Notes: generated by a model from the letters alone, not told the origin. DNA of 64,000 bases from Melitaea cinxia (GCF_905220565.1 NC_059408.1:10788508-10852507); one strand, 5' to 3'. Positions 33,079 to 44,751 are shown, counted from the first letter of the stretch. Program-made: numbers and translations.

Positions 33079-33717
33079 CAATCATTGTTTTGGATACTAT
33101 ATATAAAGGATATATGGATAAAGGTCCCAATCATATTTTTTCTCATATATCTTCCATGTACAGACAGCGATCCATTACGTTTTTATTATATATATTGATA
33201 TTGATAAATCGAGATATGTAAAAAATAGTTTCTATGCTGATTTATATTTGCCAATAAACTTTTATTTAATTGAGTGAGTAATTTTTATAAATTAATATAT
33301 TACTGCACAGTTAGAATTACATTAAAAAATAAAATAATATTCTTATTTAGCCAAGATGTCTTTGAGTTTTATTATCAGCAGTAATGTTGTAGGTATGAGC
33401 TCTCTACTATATATTCCTTAAAAAATTATAATTCTCCAGGAACTAACGGCTATAAATCATAGACACCCCTATCGAGCTGGCCGCGAGGGACGAACTTATC
33501 CCGCCTTAATATACTGCGAGAAAAAGTAACTTGACCTCGCTGGACAAGGAAATACACTTATACTAAATCTCGCTGTAGACGGATTTTGAGTTAAAGAAAA
33601 AGGATAAATTTAAGGGTTTAACGATTTTTATATTGTTTTTCCTATAGATATAAACTCAGATCTATATTATATTGGCATCTTTATTCATCAGTCTTTGGCG
33701 AGAATTAATTTACTAGC

Positions 33718-33860
33718 ATGATGGCTTCGATGGGTTTACCCAGCTTTGTGCTCAAGAGAGTTACGGGTTCGATCCCCGCCCTAAGTCTAGGTTGTAAAAT
33801 ACCTATTTGTTGAACAGACGACTGTGTATAGGCTTAAAAACTTGCATACACAAGTATATA
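33718..33860 (+). repeat. tRNA-headed SINE, diverged
   Basis: The B box ACGGGTTCGATCCCCGCC is followed by TAAGTCTAGGTTGTAAAAT and AACAGACGACTGTGTA, as in the AGCCCGTT-head SINE family. The A-box part is decayed. Confidence 0.6.
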
Positions 33861-34129
33861 TGTATATAATTGTGGTCATAATTAGTATTATATTTAGGTT
33901 AGAATATTGTTATTAAAACCTTTCTACTGTTCATAACAAACCATATTGTAAACACTTACTGACTGCACCAAATGGGATAATTCTTTTTATGTCTTTATTA
34001 TTGTCAGAGTCAGTTATATATAATAAGCTATTTATTTATTGAAATAATTGATATATTCACGAATATTTGTCGCTAGGTCAGTTGGCATATAAAAATGTAT
34101 CCGTAGCTTGTAAGAAAAACTACCCACAA

Positions 34130-34290
34130 TCCTTTACCGCGTCAGAGGTCGCAGGCGGCTCGCGGCCTCGGTACTATAAATCAAGCCTCTAGGAAATTGC
34201 CGACGGCGGGAGGGGACGAGGCCTGGGGAGGGATTTAATTAAATCTTGCATCGAACTCCTGAGGCCGCCTAACGAACGACCATTGTATTT
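34130..34290. other. GC-rich non-repeat block
   Basis: GC-rich in an AT-rich background (CAGGCGGCTCGCGGCCTC, CGACGGCGGGAGGGGACG), bordered by ATTTAATTAAATC. No coding frame. It may be a conserved regulatory element. Confidence 0.3.
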
Positions 34291-34770
34291 AAATAATGCG
34301 TGTATCGACTTTTTGTGTCTGTAAGAATAGCTTGATTTGATTTAGAAAGGTTGCATAACGTTTAATTCTTTTGATGTTTTTTTTTTGTTGGCTTGGTAAA
34401 CTGTAATAAGACTTCCTGATATTGTAATAATAAGTGAGTGTTTTTTGAGAGTTTTAGGCTCGGTATAGCACGATAAATTTTTCGATTGAATGTTAACAGC
34501 GGTGGCTTTTAATAATTAATACATAATAATAATAATAATAATAAGATAACGTAGATTTCGATTTACTTGTCACATTTATTCAATTTTCACATCTATTATT
34601 TATACATATTTCAATATTAAATTAATAATTTGGCAGTGTGGTCCCATTTTGATGTCAATTGCTATGCGTGTACTATCGTACTACTGTCACGCTATGTACC
34701 TATCAGTAACTTTTTGTTCTATCTTCCTTTTTTATAATTATATCATAATTGATTAATTGTTAAAACTTAT

Positions 34771-35090
34771 CGCTTCAGCCTGTAATATCCCACTGCTGGG
34801 CATACGCCTTTTTCCCCATGAAGAAGAAGGATCAGACCTTGTTCCACCGCGCTGCTCCAATGCGGGTTGGCGGATATATTCCCTACTATGAGTAACGATC
34901 GCTATCAGGTGTACATAATAACAACCGGGACCGACAGTTTACCGTGCTTTCCGAAGCGCGCTGGGGCGATCCACAAGTACTAACAACCAGACCGGAAATG
35001 TGTATAAACAAAAATATCCATTCCGAGCGGGAATCGAAACCGCGACCGTTTAGGCGCCGACGACACGGTCGTCGCTCGTCAAAACAGTCA
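34771..35090 (-). repeat. tRNA-headed SINE with a different head
   Basis: On the minus strand the 3' half is Metulj-like (ATAGCGATCGTTACTCATAG, GCATTGGAGCAGCGCGGTGG, GTGGGATATTACAGGCTGAA). The head is another tRNA type (GTCGGCGCCTAAACGGTCGC, B-box-like GGTTTCGATTCCCGC). It is similar in design to the copy at 49262. The two suggest exchange of tRNA heads between SINE families. Confidence 0.75.
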
Positions 35091-35144
35091 GAACGAAGAA
35101 CAGTCAGTTAGAATTTATAAAAATAAGATAACGATTTGACTTAA

Positions 35145-35310
35145 TTCAGCCGGAAACATCTCACTAGCCGGGCATAGATTTTTTTCTCATGTAGGAGAAA
35201 CCGAAACCCATAAAAAAATTCGAAGCTTAATTCACGTTTCTCCGCTACGGGTTGGTGGACATATTCCATATTACGAGTAACGATTACCATCAGGTGTCTA
35301 TGATAACAAG
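35145..35310 (-). repeat. Old SINE 3' fragment (Metulj-like)
   Basis: A degenerate minus-strand copy: TGGTAATCGTTACTCGTAAT, TCCACCAACCCGTAGCGGAG and TCTCCTACATGAGAAAAAAA. Head not seen. Confidence 0.6.
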
Positions 35311-35319
35311 CAGAACAAG

Positions 35320-37115
35320 TTTCGAATTCATATAACGATAAATATTCGACGGATATTTTATATTTTTTATTATGAAACAATCCTTACAATACATATGTAC
35401 TAAATAAAAAAATATATCAAAGAAAAAAATTAAGGAATTAAGTTACCATATGAATTACATATAAATAATACATTACAAAACTTTATCTGTTAGATAGCGT
35501 TATACGTCCGACATCTTTATCAGAAACCAATCTAAATAAAGCAGATTGCTTTTTATTTTACAAATAAAGGATTATGCTGTAATAAAAATTAAAGTGTAAA
35601 GTATCAGTTAATTTAGCGTGTCTTTTAAAAATAGTAGAATCGTACCTTTATGGATACAAACTATTTTAAAATGTCTACTGATTTACGTGAGTTTCTTAAT
35701 TTAATATTTTTATTGACTTAACATGTGATGGATTAGTTGTAATATAAAAACACTTTAGTTCTAGATACCTACTATGCTTTTCTAATGAAACCAACTCAGA
35801 ATATTACTCGGATAAAAAAATTATGAGTTTTACGTTTTTTATTACAATAAACTTATATTGTCTTCTTTTGTATTTAATTATATATGTTTGACATGCACAC
35901 ACGGTTGTCTGCTCTTAAGTTCTTAATTCCGCAGTCACTGGTAAATGCGGGAACTGGTCATATTATAATAACTTTATACCTATAAAAAGCATACATGTGA
36001 TTTGATAATACCTTAAAAGTGTTATAAATACATAATATTCTAACCCTTACATTATAGAAGTATAAATGTTGTATGAATGACTGTACTAAGTACTTATTCT
36101 TCTGAATTGCTTATATTTCATTTGCGTGGCGCTAAATAAGGCTTTATTACGTAAATAATAACCCGAGAATTTTCTCTCTAATTAATATAGGGGCTGTAAA
36201 AGGGCTTTCCGAATAGCTTGTTAGCGCGTGTTTGTGTTTAAGCCTTTATTTAACCGCTTTTTGTTTATCTTTAATATTTTATGACGTAGTTGGAAAATTT
36301 ATTTTTGGATTACTTATTCTGAAATATTTCATTTAGTTTAAGTTTCATATTTCAAATCAGTCTAGTAATCTGGACCTCATTGATAACTTAAAAAAAAAAA
36401 AAAACGTTTTCTATAGTTCAAATTTTAAGAGTGCCTTAAGGAGCATATAAGTCAGTCTAAAAATTACTCAATGCTGCCCTTAATCGTCTATCCTATATTG
36501 AAGAATGGTTAGAGCTTAATCCATAACGTTACACATCTACGTGTTTACAATTCCTTACCAAGGATAAAAAAAATGTAGATGACAACACCCGGATACGAAT
36601 GTATCATTGTTGTAAGTACATACTTTATGAAATATAATTCTAGGAACCATTAGAACCAACACTCAGTACAATGTGTGTCGGTAATCGTTTCGAGCTGAAT
36701 CGAATACCTACATATATAAAATAACAGCTAAAGGCAATATTAACATAGTTACATAAATTTCATATGTATATAACAGAAAAACGTACATTAATACTTAAGT
36801 AACAAATCGATTCATGCTTACATAATGTATGGCAAGATCGTCGGTGCATTTGGTAAAGGAACAGATTTACATACGTTTGAAGAGTCCGGAGCTGACCATC
36901 CATTATTCACGATGGGCTGAAGGAACGAACGTACTCCCATCATCGCTTAAAAATAAATAAAGAGTATATAGATAAGCTCGTATATAATACACTATTCTTG
37001 TATATATATATTGTAAAGGAAAATAGCATAAAACGTCAGAGATACATACGACTACAATATTTAGAAAATTAAAAAACTTGGCAACAAAATTATAAAATTA
37101 AAAATGTTGACATAA
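35320..37115. other. No gene recognised
   Basis: AT-rich. A very old SINE remnant may lie at 36473-36560 (GGTTAGAGCTTAATCCATAA). Nothing else stands out. Confidence 0.45.
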
Positions 37116-37119
37116 AATT

Positions 37120-37350
37120 CTATACCACAAGGTAGCAAACAATTGTACGCTCTAACTGATCGTTGAGATTACCAAAACCTATGGACGCTTGCAATTCTAA
37201 AATCATCAGCTAGCGCGTTGCCAACCCCATCTCTGTTGTCGAAACAAGGCGGTTTCGGGAGTTTTAGCAACCTTACTTATGAACAAAATACTAAATTGGA
37301 GCAGTATTAATTGGCTGGGAATATACCATCAATCATACTGCTGAATTATA
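37120..37350 (-). repeat. Dispersed SINE-like repeat (CTCGACCTTACAG family), diverged
   Basis: On the minus strand it contains GGTTGCTAAAACTCCCGAAA, GGGGTTGGCAACGCGCTAGC and GTCCATAGGTTTTGGTAATC, in the same order as the copy at 8686. Confidence 0.65.
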
Positions 37351-37398
37351 GTTCAGATACTGGAAGTACTGGAAGTAGTCAGACTGCTCCTAGTTTTT

Positions 37399-37829
37399 AA
37401 CCGACTTCAAAAAAGGAGGAGGTTACTTAATTCGACCGTATATATATATATATTTTTTATGTATGTTCGGGGATGACTCCGTCAAACCGATTTTGATAAA
37501 TCTTTTTTTGTTGGAAAGAAGATACCCTAGTTTGGTACCATGGTAAGGAAACCAGGATCTGATGATAGGATCCCAGAGAAATCGAGGGAAACTCTCGAAA
37601 ATCCGCATATCTTTTTACTGGGTGTACCGATTTTAATGATTTTTTATTTAATCGAAAGCCGTTGTTTATCATGTGGTCACATTTAAATTTCATCGAGATC
37701 TGATTACAACTTTCGGAGTAATCTTTGATAATGCGTATTTACCTGACTATTTTTTCGTCTACCTACGTTGTATTACTTGTCGATATAATTGATGTTGGTT
37801 TTTCTTCGTTTGCCTGCAAACACAATTAT
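37399..37829 (+). repeat. Dispersed element with AACCGACTTC ends, copy B
   Basis: It starts AACCGACTTCAAAAAAGGAGG. The stretch corresponding to about 180 bp at the front of copies A and C is deleted. It then contains AAGGAAACCAGGATCTGATG and ends TGATGTTGGTTTTTCTTCG plus CAAACACAATTATA. The 3' terminal repeat has several substitutions. Confidence 0.82.
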
Positions 37830-38162
37830 AAGCAAGATACTTCATGTTGAGTCCTCCTACCTGGATAGAGGCCGCTGTCCAACAGCGGCTAGATAGATAT
37901 TAACATGCTAATGAACACATCACACAGTTGTTATTGGATCGAAGCGAGGCTTCCCGTGTGAATACGATGAGGTCATTTAGTTTTCATTTTAATTATTAAA
38001 ACATAACTGAAATGTGAGCTATTGTAATTTTAAAATTAAATACTAGCTGATATCTGTGAATATGTGATTTTTTTAGCATATCACTGCTTTTCTATCTTAA
38101 TTATAATCTGCGTCAGTTACTCATTATAAGTTCAATTATGTAAAGGTGTTACTCCGATTAAA

Positions 38163-38380
38163 ATCGACTAGCCCGTTTGCGCAGTTTGTAGTGGCCCTGC
38201 TTACTGCCACGCGGGTTGTGGGTTCGATTCCCGCCTGAGTGTAGGTGTTGATATTTGTATTTATTTATATATGTATAATGTCTATTTAAATTTATCAAAA
38301 AATAAATAAATAGCTATAACAGTCGGCTGTTACCTATAACATAAGTATTAATATGGTTGGCGTAGAAACAGACCGGGTGT
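38163..38380 (+). repeat. tRNA-headed SINE (AGCCCGTT-head family)
   Basis: Head ACTAGCCCGTTTGCGCAGTT, B box GGGTTCGATTCCCGCC, then an AT-rich middle, GTCGGCTGTTACCTATAACA and AACAGACCGGGTGTGTA. A good copy of the family. Confidence 0.8.
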
Positions 38381-38809
38381 GTATAAAAAAAACCTTTCAA
38401 TTTCTTCATTCAATTCTGGAATAAACGTATAGACATATACACAAAATAATAATTAGATTTGATGGTTGTTGGCATCTTTTATTAAAGGGTGCTAAAAGAA
38501 ATCTATTACAATAAGATTTCGCTGCCCGTCAGTCTTTGTATACTCGTATAGAGCGTATCTTAGCACTCTTTCTATAGTCATTCTACTTACAAGTACTAAA
38601 ACTAAAAACGATTTTGTTTGTATGTTCCTTATTTAAATTATTTTAACAAATAGTTCTATGAGTACTTTAAATCGATGATGATAATAATCAGAAACTTGCT
38701 AATCATGTGTTAGGAAATTTTCGTCTATTTTGACATAATTTTAAGGGCCGACACTTATTGATATTATGCTTTAGAATTTCTACAGTTTATATCTACTTGC
38801 TATTACAAC

Positions 38810-38920
38810 TTACCACACCTGATAGGAATCGTTAGTCATGGTAGGGAAAATATCCTGCCTATCCAGAGTGGAGTGTGCTTGACCAGGCTTCACTATTTCT
38901 CCTTTATGAAGAAATATGCC
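38810..38920 (+). repeat. Old SINE fragment (Metulj-like)
   Basis: CACACCTGATAGGAATCGTT, AGTCATGGTAGGGAAAATAT and a degenerate TTCTCCTTTATGAAG match the middle of the SINE at 39502. Confidence 0.55.
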
Positions 38921-39501
38921 TTTCCTTTCTTGACAAACACTTTGACTTTTCAAACACATGAACCAACACACTTCCAGACTTCCTCGGGTGTATAAAAAGA
39001 AAAGTTGCGATTTTCGATATGTTTATTTCTAACTTCAATTTTTTCTTTTTATATATTCGAACGAGTAGTTCAAATATACAAGCAAACCTACGGACAAAGG
39101 CTGTAATATAAATACAAGTCGTACTCCCAGGAGGGCGCGTCCTCTGTTGAATGTTTAATGCGTACTCAAATCACAATAAGACGACGACTTTCAAAGGATA
39201 TCCATTTGTACATAATGTGAATAACAGATAAGTGTATGACGTGTAGAATTAATATTATATGAGCACGCGTTAATAGGAGGTAGCTTAAATTATTTCAGTT
39301 TATCTTTTTCCTCTTGTAAGGAAAGGAAAGTCGTCGAAGGTCTTATCAACAGGTTTTTAGTGAACTCTAGTCAATCATAAATTTATTCATTCGATCATAC
39401 TTCTATATGATTATCATTCGTTATTTTACATAGAATATTTTATAGTTATGTTTGCAAATTAGTCAAAAGTTACAATAGTAGGAAAGTAAACATTTAAGAT
39501 G

Positions 39502-39850
39502 GACGCCGCGTTGGCGCAGCGGTTACAGCCATGGATTGTACCTGTTGCGCTGGCGGTTGCGGGTTCGATCCCCGCACATGACAAACACTTGTATTGGCCA
39601 TACAGGTGTTTGCCGTAGTCTGGGTGTTTGTGCAGTCTTTGTGGGTCTCCCCACCGTGCCTCGGAAAGCACGTTAAGCCGTCGGTCCCGGTTGTTGTCAT
39701 GTACACCTGATAGCGATCGTTACTCATAGTAGGGAATATATCCGCCAACCCGCATTGGAGCAGCGTGGTGGATTAAGCTCTGATCCTTCTCCTACAAGGG
39801 GGAAGAGGCCTATGCCCAGTAGTGGGATATTACAGGCTGAAGCGTGTTAT
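39502..39850 (+). repeat. Full-length tRNA-headed SINE with 14-bp target duplication
   Basis: A complete copy: A-box-like TTGGCGCAGCGGTTACAGCC, B box GGGTTCGATCCCCGC, TGTATTGGCCATACAGGTG, GTCGGTCCCGGTTGTTGTC, GATAGCGATCGTTACTCATA and the end GTGGGATATTACAGGCTGAA. The flanks carry the direct repeat AAACATTTAAGATG (39488-39501 and 39851-39864), a perfect 14-bp target duplication as made by LINE-driven insertion. It is very similar to the copies at 63053 and 10179. Confidence 0.95.
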
Positions 39851-39864
39851 AAACATTTAAGATG

Positions 39865-40600
39865 TTTATCACCTGCGATCGTTATGAGAGCACAAAAATT
39901 TATTTAAATAATTTTTTATCTTTTCATTTGTTTTTTCGCTTTTGGAAAATATAATGTACGTTATGTACGTATATGTTTGAATATAAAATAAAAAATAGTC
40001 TAGATAATTTTTATTTCTGTAATTTCTCTGGCTATTATTGATTTTATTGTTACTTAATTCGAAATTCTAAAAATAAATAAATATTGCTAAGTAATATCTT
40101 AAACTAGTATTTCACAATATTAATATACGAGTAGGTATAGGTATATACCGAAATAAAACTCAATTGGTATGTGATAAAAGAATATTAAATTAACACTGAA
40201 TCTTGAAAGTTTATCAAAAGACATTTTATTTAAACCTCACCAGATGTTGATTTAACCTGTCACTGGCACTGCCCATAATCATGTATTTTACTAAAATACG
40301 ATAATACCAACCTAAAAGATACGGAAGAAATTTAGTTCTCAAACTAAAATATCCGTAGATAATAAGTAGTAAGCTACAGTGCTTCTCCTTAACGAGTAAA
40401 GGGAATTACTCAAAGTTATTCAGTCTATAACAATTATTTCTTATGTTTGTATTATGTAAGATTAAGCCAGAATAAGTTTATACTACAAAGAGATGGCTCT
40501 TTTATTTAAATCCTTGTAAAAATTTTGGTTACTCAATAAACATTTGTAGTCCAGAATATATAAACAAGGAAACAAGGAACATTTTTTTCATACGTCAAAG
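39865..40600. other. No gene recognised
   Basis: AT-rich non-coding sequence without a recognised repeat. Confidence 0.5.
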
Positions 40601-40604
40601 TCCC

Positions 40605-41560
40605 ATCGATCCATTGCGGTTAGAGCCGCGCCACTTAATGAAATAGAAATTGGCGACCTCTCGAAGACAAACTCCTAACCTTCACCCGTCCCTCTCACCC
40701 GAGGGGGAGCAGTCCGCTCAAGTGCCGAGCGAGAGGGACAAAATATATTTATACAAAGTCAAAGACGACCGACGAGTGGGATAGCTGTATTCATTATGAA
40801 TATAATGCGGTCGCGGCTGTGTCCGTGCGTCTCTACGCGACGCTTCTGTGTGCGTCGCCTTCTCAACGACGCGGTGAATCAATATTTCATCTTTGTGATG
40901 AAGGACAATGACCAGTTTAGGGTCGACTTGGTATCTCCTATCCGCAGCTTAATCCTTTATCAATTACATTCCACTAATGGCTAGCTTACCGTTTTTAAAC
41001 GCTTGTATGTTTTAAATTTCGAATCTAATTCGAAATTCGTTCCTCGGAAACGTCAAATTCCACAAACGGTATATAACTTAACCAACCGAGGGTCCTTATT
41101 CGAAAAATGAACATCGTTGATATGTTAATCGATAACGAGAAGTGAACGTCTCGCGTTGTGGTTGGTTTGCGGTTAAATGGGCGTGGCTTGTGGTTATATT
41201 TACGATCCCCATTGGCCGATCACCTGACCTTTGTGGTTAGTCCTGCGGTTTCTAAGATTTTCACCCCGTGGAAAAATATATAGCGGAAAATATACGAGTC
41301 GCGCGACGCGATTGGTCGGCGGTAATAATTTGCGGTTAACCGCAAGAGGCTATTCGTTAAGATTGTAATGGGTGGTGCGACACAATTGGAAGGATTTGTC
41401 ATCGGTTTGTTTGGCACGCGTCGCTCGCTGCGGTCGGAGGTGTCGATTCTGATTCGCCGCGAGTGGCGAACTACTTACTTCATATACACCAATTACAGTT
41501 ACAATACATTCTATTATTTTCAAAAGAAATTTTATTTAAAAATCGCTCACAATTGAGGTT
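40605..41560. promoter_or_regulatory. Candidate Runx-responsive regulatory region
   Basis: A repeat-free block, GC-richer than its surroundings. Core motifs TGTGGTT or TGCGGTT lie at 41157, 41168, 41189, 41232, 41244 and 41331 on the plus strand and at 41338-41344 on the minus strand. The last two make the palindrome TGCGGTTAACCGCA. One more TGCGGTT is at 40615, and TGCGGTC occurs at about 40807 and at 41429. YGYGGTY is the known binding core of Runt-domain proteins. A GGGCGTGGC (Sp1/KLF-like) box lies beside the sites. That this is an enhancer is inference. Confidence 0.55.
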
Positions 41561-41850
41561 TTAAAAACGAAACTACACCTACACCAACAAAATAACCTAC
41601 ACCTTCCCTAATTTGTAATTAGTGTCTAAATAAAAAAGTATGAACTTTAGTTAATATATACTGTACTTACTTGTACTACATATACAATACTAAATTCTAA
41701 AATAGTCTTAAATTTTTAAAATTTGACAACGCCCTCTTGCGAAAGCGGATGGAACTGTGTTGTGAGCATTTTTAACGAAACTCCTTCAAGTGCGAACCTT
41801 TTAGCTTTCTTCGCCTTCTTAAGAAAGCAAACGCCTTAAGAAAGTTCTCG

Positions 41851-41952
41851 TATAAAACCCCTCTGCACGCACACATTCACGTTATCCGCCACACCAAAGC
41901 GAAAGGGTCCAAGAACCGCGTAACTCCAAAACGTCGTAACGCAATGTTCAAC
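41851..41952 (+). promoter_or_regulatory. TATA promoter with short first-exon-like sequence
   Basis: TATAAAA at 41851-41857 is followed at the usual distance of about 30 bp by an initiator-like CATTCACG (about 41875-41882). About 70 bp later comes ATG TTC AAC directly followed by GTGAGT, a strong splice-donor consensus, at 41953. A first exon with only three codons (Met-Phe-...) before the first intron is the usual layout of many insect cuticle-protein genes. I found no matching second exon downstream in the window, so it could be an orphan promoter, a non-coding RNA start, or chance. Confidence 0.4.
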
Positions 41953-41959
41953 GTGAGTG

Positions 41960-42600
41960 TGTGTCTTTCATTTCATTCGAACGACTCCTTTACGAATTTT
42001 CCTTTAAAACAGAACTTACGTCTTTTCGGTTCTAATTTTAAAATTTTACGATTTGTCTACATCGTTCTGAAATGTTCTTTGTATCATCGACAGGTATTCA
42101 AATATAAACCCTAAAATTATACTAGTAAGATATAATATTGAATACAACTAATGTCAAAGTTTGTATAAATTCGTTCTAGTGTATTTTTGGCATCTTTTCT
42201 TTGCTGTTGGTGTGTGTGTGTTTATAGGCATAGGGTGCATAAAAGTGTGTGTAGCCGTGGCGCTATTGTGCTCACACTTTTGGAAAAGTCCGTAAGATGG
42301 CGGTACTGGGTATCTTAGCGCTCAAATAAGATTAAGTAGAAAATTTTGTGGTTACGAGAGAATATTTCGCTTCTAGAATAAGTACACTGTAGTAAATTTA
42401 ATTAGGTAACTAATTTAACTTTACACATTAAAATAAAAACTTCTATTGCAAGTAGGCGTTTATTAATTTATAAAAATCTCAGAAGTATGAACGGTAAAAA
42501 TAAAGTACCTGAATATCTAAAATATACAAAATGTTTATTTATAATTGTGTTATATCATTAAAAATGTATTTAGTTTTATTTAGTTAGTGTCTTTTTGGTT
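41960..42600. other. No gene recognised
   Basis: AT-rich. A (TG)n run lies near 42212-42221. It would be intron 1 if the promoter at 41851 is real. A possible splice acceptor (CATCGACAG) ends near 42093 without a following coding frame. Confidence 0.4.
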
Positions 42601-42603
42601 TTT

Positions 42604-42745
42604 AATGGCTGTGTGGTTACGGCAGTAGAGAATATAGCCACCCCCCTCATTCCGTGGGTGTCGTAAGAGGCGACTAAGGGATTCCATAGTTCTACTAACA
42701 CCTTGAAACTTAAAGAGCCGACCGATGGCGGGATGATAAAGTGAT
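42604..42745 (+). repeat. Retroposon fragment (TGTGGTTACGGCAG family)
   Basis: GCTGTGTGGTTACGGCAGTA, GTGGGTGTCGTAAGAGGCGA and GCCGACCGATGGCGGGATGA match the first 120 bp or so of the copy at 50728-51069. The TGTGGTT here belongs to the repeat and is not counted as a Runx site. Confidence 0.8.
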
Positions 42746-42749
42746 GAGA

Positions 42750-43750
42750 TTAGTAGCTAGTATGAACCTTGGATTAAAACACCAATAATGTCACATTAAA
42801 AAAAATTCAGTTTTGTAAAAAATATATGAGCCTTAGTGCTATTTCACCAGTCATGTATAGCGCTATTTGACGGATAACGATACATATAGACTTTGACAGC
42901 GGGAGGTAGAATAGGCCACTAGGAAATATAAAAAACTATCCTTTAATAAATGACAATTTGATAAAAATTTAAAATGGAGAAATAACACTTTTTTTATCAT
43001 GTTGTATATTACACAACTGATTTGTATACAAAAATGTGTTAGCGTGAGGTTTATACATTTTTGTATGCAATTTGATTAGGGTAGCTTAATTAAGCGCAGT
43101 GTTGCACCGCGATTGTAAATATTTAATTATCGCAAAGAGCGTAAATTTCCCACGGCTGCGATAAAGAATAAACATCAGCATTGTCTTGAGCCCTCGTAAG
43201 AATTACAGCTGTAAGGGCTGCCACGAACAAGTTATATATTATCGTAATTATTTGCAAACTATTTGGTGGAAATTATACAAAGTAAAACCTTATTTATTAT
43301 TTGTATATTTATTAATTAATAGACGATACATTAACATGATTACGGTACACTTCTACAAACTTAACTAAGTTTATTTTAAGAATGTCGTATTTTATGTGTG
43401 TAAAAAGTAAAAAGTAGATATAACTTTATTTAATACGTATCTACTTATTCATCCCCAAATACCAAACATAGACTGTACTTTTGAAAATATTGAAGAAATT
43501 GCTACCGACTCTTTCCCTTTGCGGTTCAGTTTATTTTATTTTTTATATTGCCTTTACCAAAAACACACATATTTACTTTAATATGTATTTAAACATGGTA
43601 TCCACAATATTAGCTGAAAATTTTCTCAAATGTCTCTATAATTTCTGTCATAAATATTGCTGAGAAAAAGTTACTTATAAAGTATACTTAAACGATATTT
43701 ATTACCAATAATAAAGCTAATAACATATTTATGTAACTTTTAAGATTTTT
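42750..43750. other. No gene recognised
   Basis: It contains a 15-bp hairpin with one mismatch (arms 43023-43037 and 43055-43069) and a repeat-free patch at 43085-43165 (TGTTGCACCGCGATTG, TTCCCACGGCTGCGATAA) that looks like the other candidate regulatory blocks. No coding frame. Confidence 0.45.
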
Positions 43751-43753
43751 TGC

Positions 43754-43985
43754 TGCTCTCTGCTCCGAGGGTTGTGCGTTTCTGCTCCGAGGGTTGTAGG
43801 TTCGATTCCCACCCCGAGTCTGGATGTAATATAAATGTTTATTTATATTTATATTCATATATGTATTATTTATAAGTATGTTTTTCTACAGGCCTTAATG
43901 CTTGTGTTATGTTACCTATAACACAAGAATTAAGTTGCCAACTTTAGGAATAGACGACCGTGTCTGTATTGTGTAGATATTTATT
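43754..43985 (+). repeat. tRNA-headed SINE (AGCCCGTT-head family) with duplicated head segment
   Basis: The segment TCTGCTCCGAGGGTTGT occurs twice in a row in the head, then the B box AGGTTCGATTCCCACCCC, the AT-rich middle, TGTTACCTATAACACAAG and TAGACGACCGTGTCTGTAT. The tail ends in a (TTTA)n run. Confidence 0.75.
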
Positions 43986-44039
43986 TATTTATTTATAATT
44001 TTAAATAATCCTAAATTAAATAATGTACTTAAATTTTTC

Positions 44040-44210
44040 CAAGGGCGCGGCAACCCTGTATAAGCAATGTCTCAAGTCGTCGCGGCCGTCCCAAAAGGGC
44101 CATTACGCGGTCACCGCCTGATTACCGCCCGTCTTGATTTCAACCCTTCGTACCGTACGCCGCGCGCCTCCACGTTAACACTTTAATAACGGCCAGCTTT
44201 TGCTACGTGA
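44040..44210. other. GC-rich non-repeat block
   Basis: CpG-rich in an AT-rich region (GTCGTCGCGGCCGTCCC, TTACGCGGTCACCGCCTG, GTACGCCGCGCGCCTCC). No reading frame of note. A candidate cis-regulatory element, not a gene. Confidence 0.3.
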
Positions 44211-44550
44211 ATTTACGATATGCTGTGTACGTTTTGGTTAGTTTACTATTTTAGAAAAATACTACATTTTATTAGTTTTAGTGCAGCGGAGAGAAATTTC
44301 TATTGTTTCCTGCTTACTTTTTCTAAAGTTTGTTACGTTTTTTTTAATTTTATTTAAAATAACTTACCGCTTCTGTTCAATCTGCAATCGAAGATTACTT
44401 CTGGATTTGGTCTCTAATTGTAAATATGTAATTACTCTAGAAGCTTATCATTGTAGGTAGAGTTAATATATATGCTATGTACATACCCAATAGAAGAACA
44501 GTCGAAGGTACTTTTTAATAGGGGCAATGGGTAATTCCTTTATTATCACA

Positions 44551-44668
44551 ACTAGCTGTGCCCCGCGGTTCTACTTTCGTTAATTTGAAGAAAGAATTTC
44601 AATCTTCCTCGACAAATAAGCTATAAAACACAAATAAATAAACAAAATTTTCAGCTTTACAATATTGT
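44551..44668 (-). mobile_element. Helitron-like element, short
   Basis: On the minus strand it starts in a TAACAATATTGTAAAGCTGA-like 5' part and ends GAACCGCGGGGCACAGCTAGT, the terminal GC-rich stretch and CTAGT typical of these elements. Most of the interior is deleted. Confidence 0.6.
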
Positions 44669-44751
44669 TATATATTACCTGATAATTATTAAATGGAAAT
44701 CGCTCAACTCAGCTCAGCACATGCAAGTAAGCCATAAATTGCGAGATTATA

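Noticed and set aside
38163..38240. tRNA gene
   Set aside because: Only A and B boxes are present; no acceptor stem or anticodon arm pairs. It is a SINE head, as are those at 4872, 33718, 43754 and others.
39494..39748. Frames in SINE copies (also at 10279-10533 and 62966-63298)
   Set aside because: The same peptide appears wherever the SINE occurs because the SINE sequence happens to be open. Not a gene family.
42609..42616. Extra Runx motif TGTGGTT
   Set aside because: It is part of a dispersed retroposon (also at 50731), so it is not evidence for a regulatory site.
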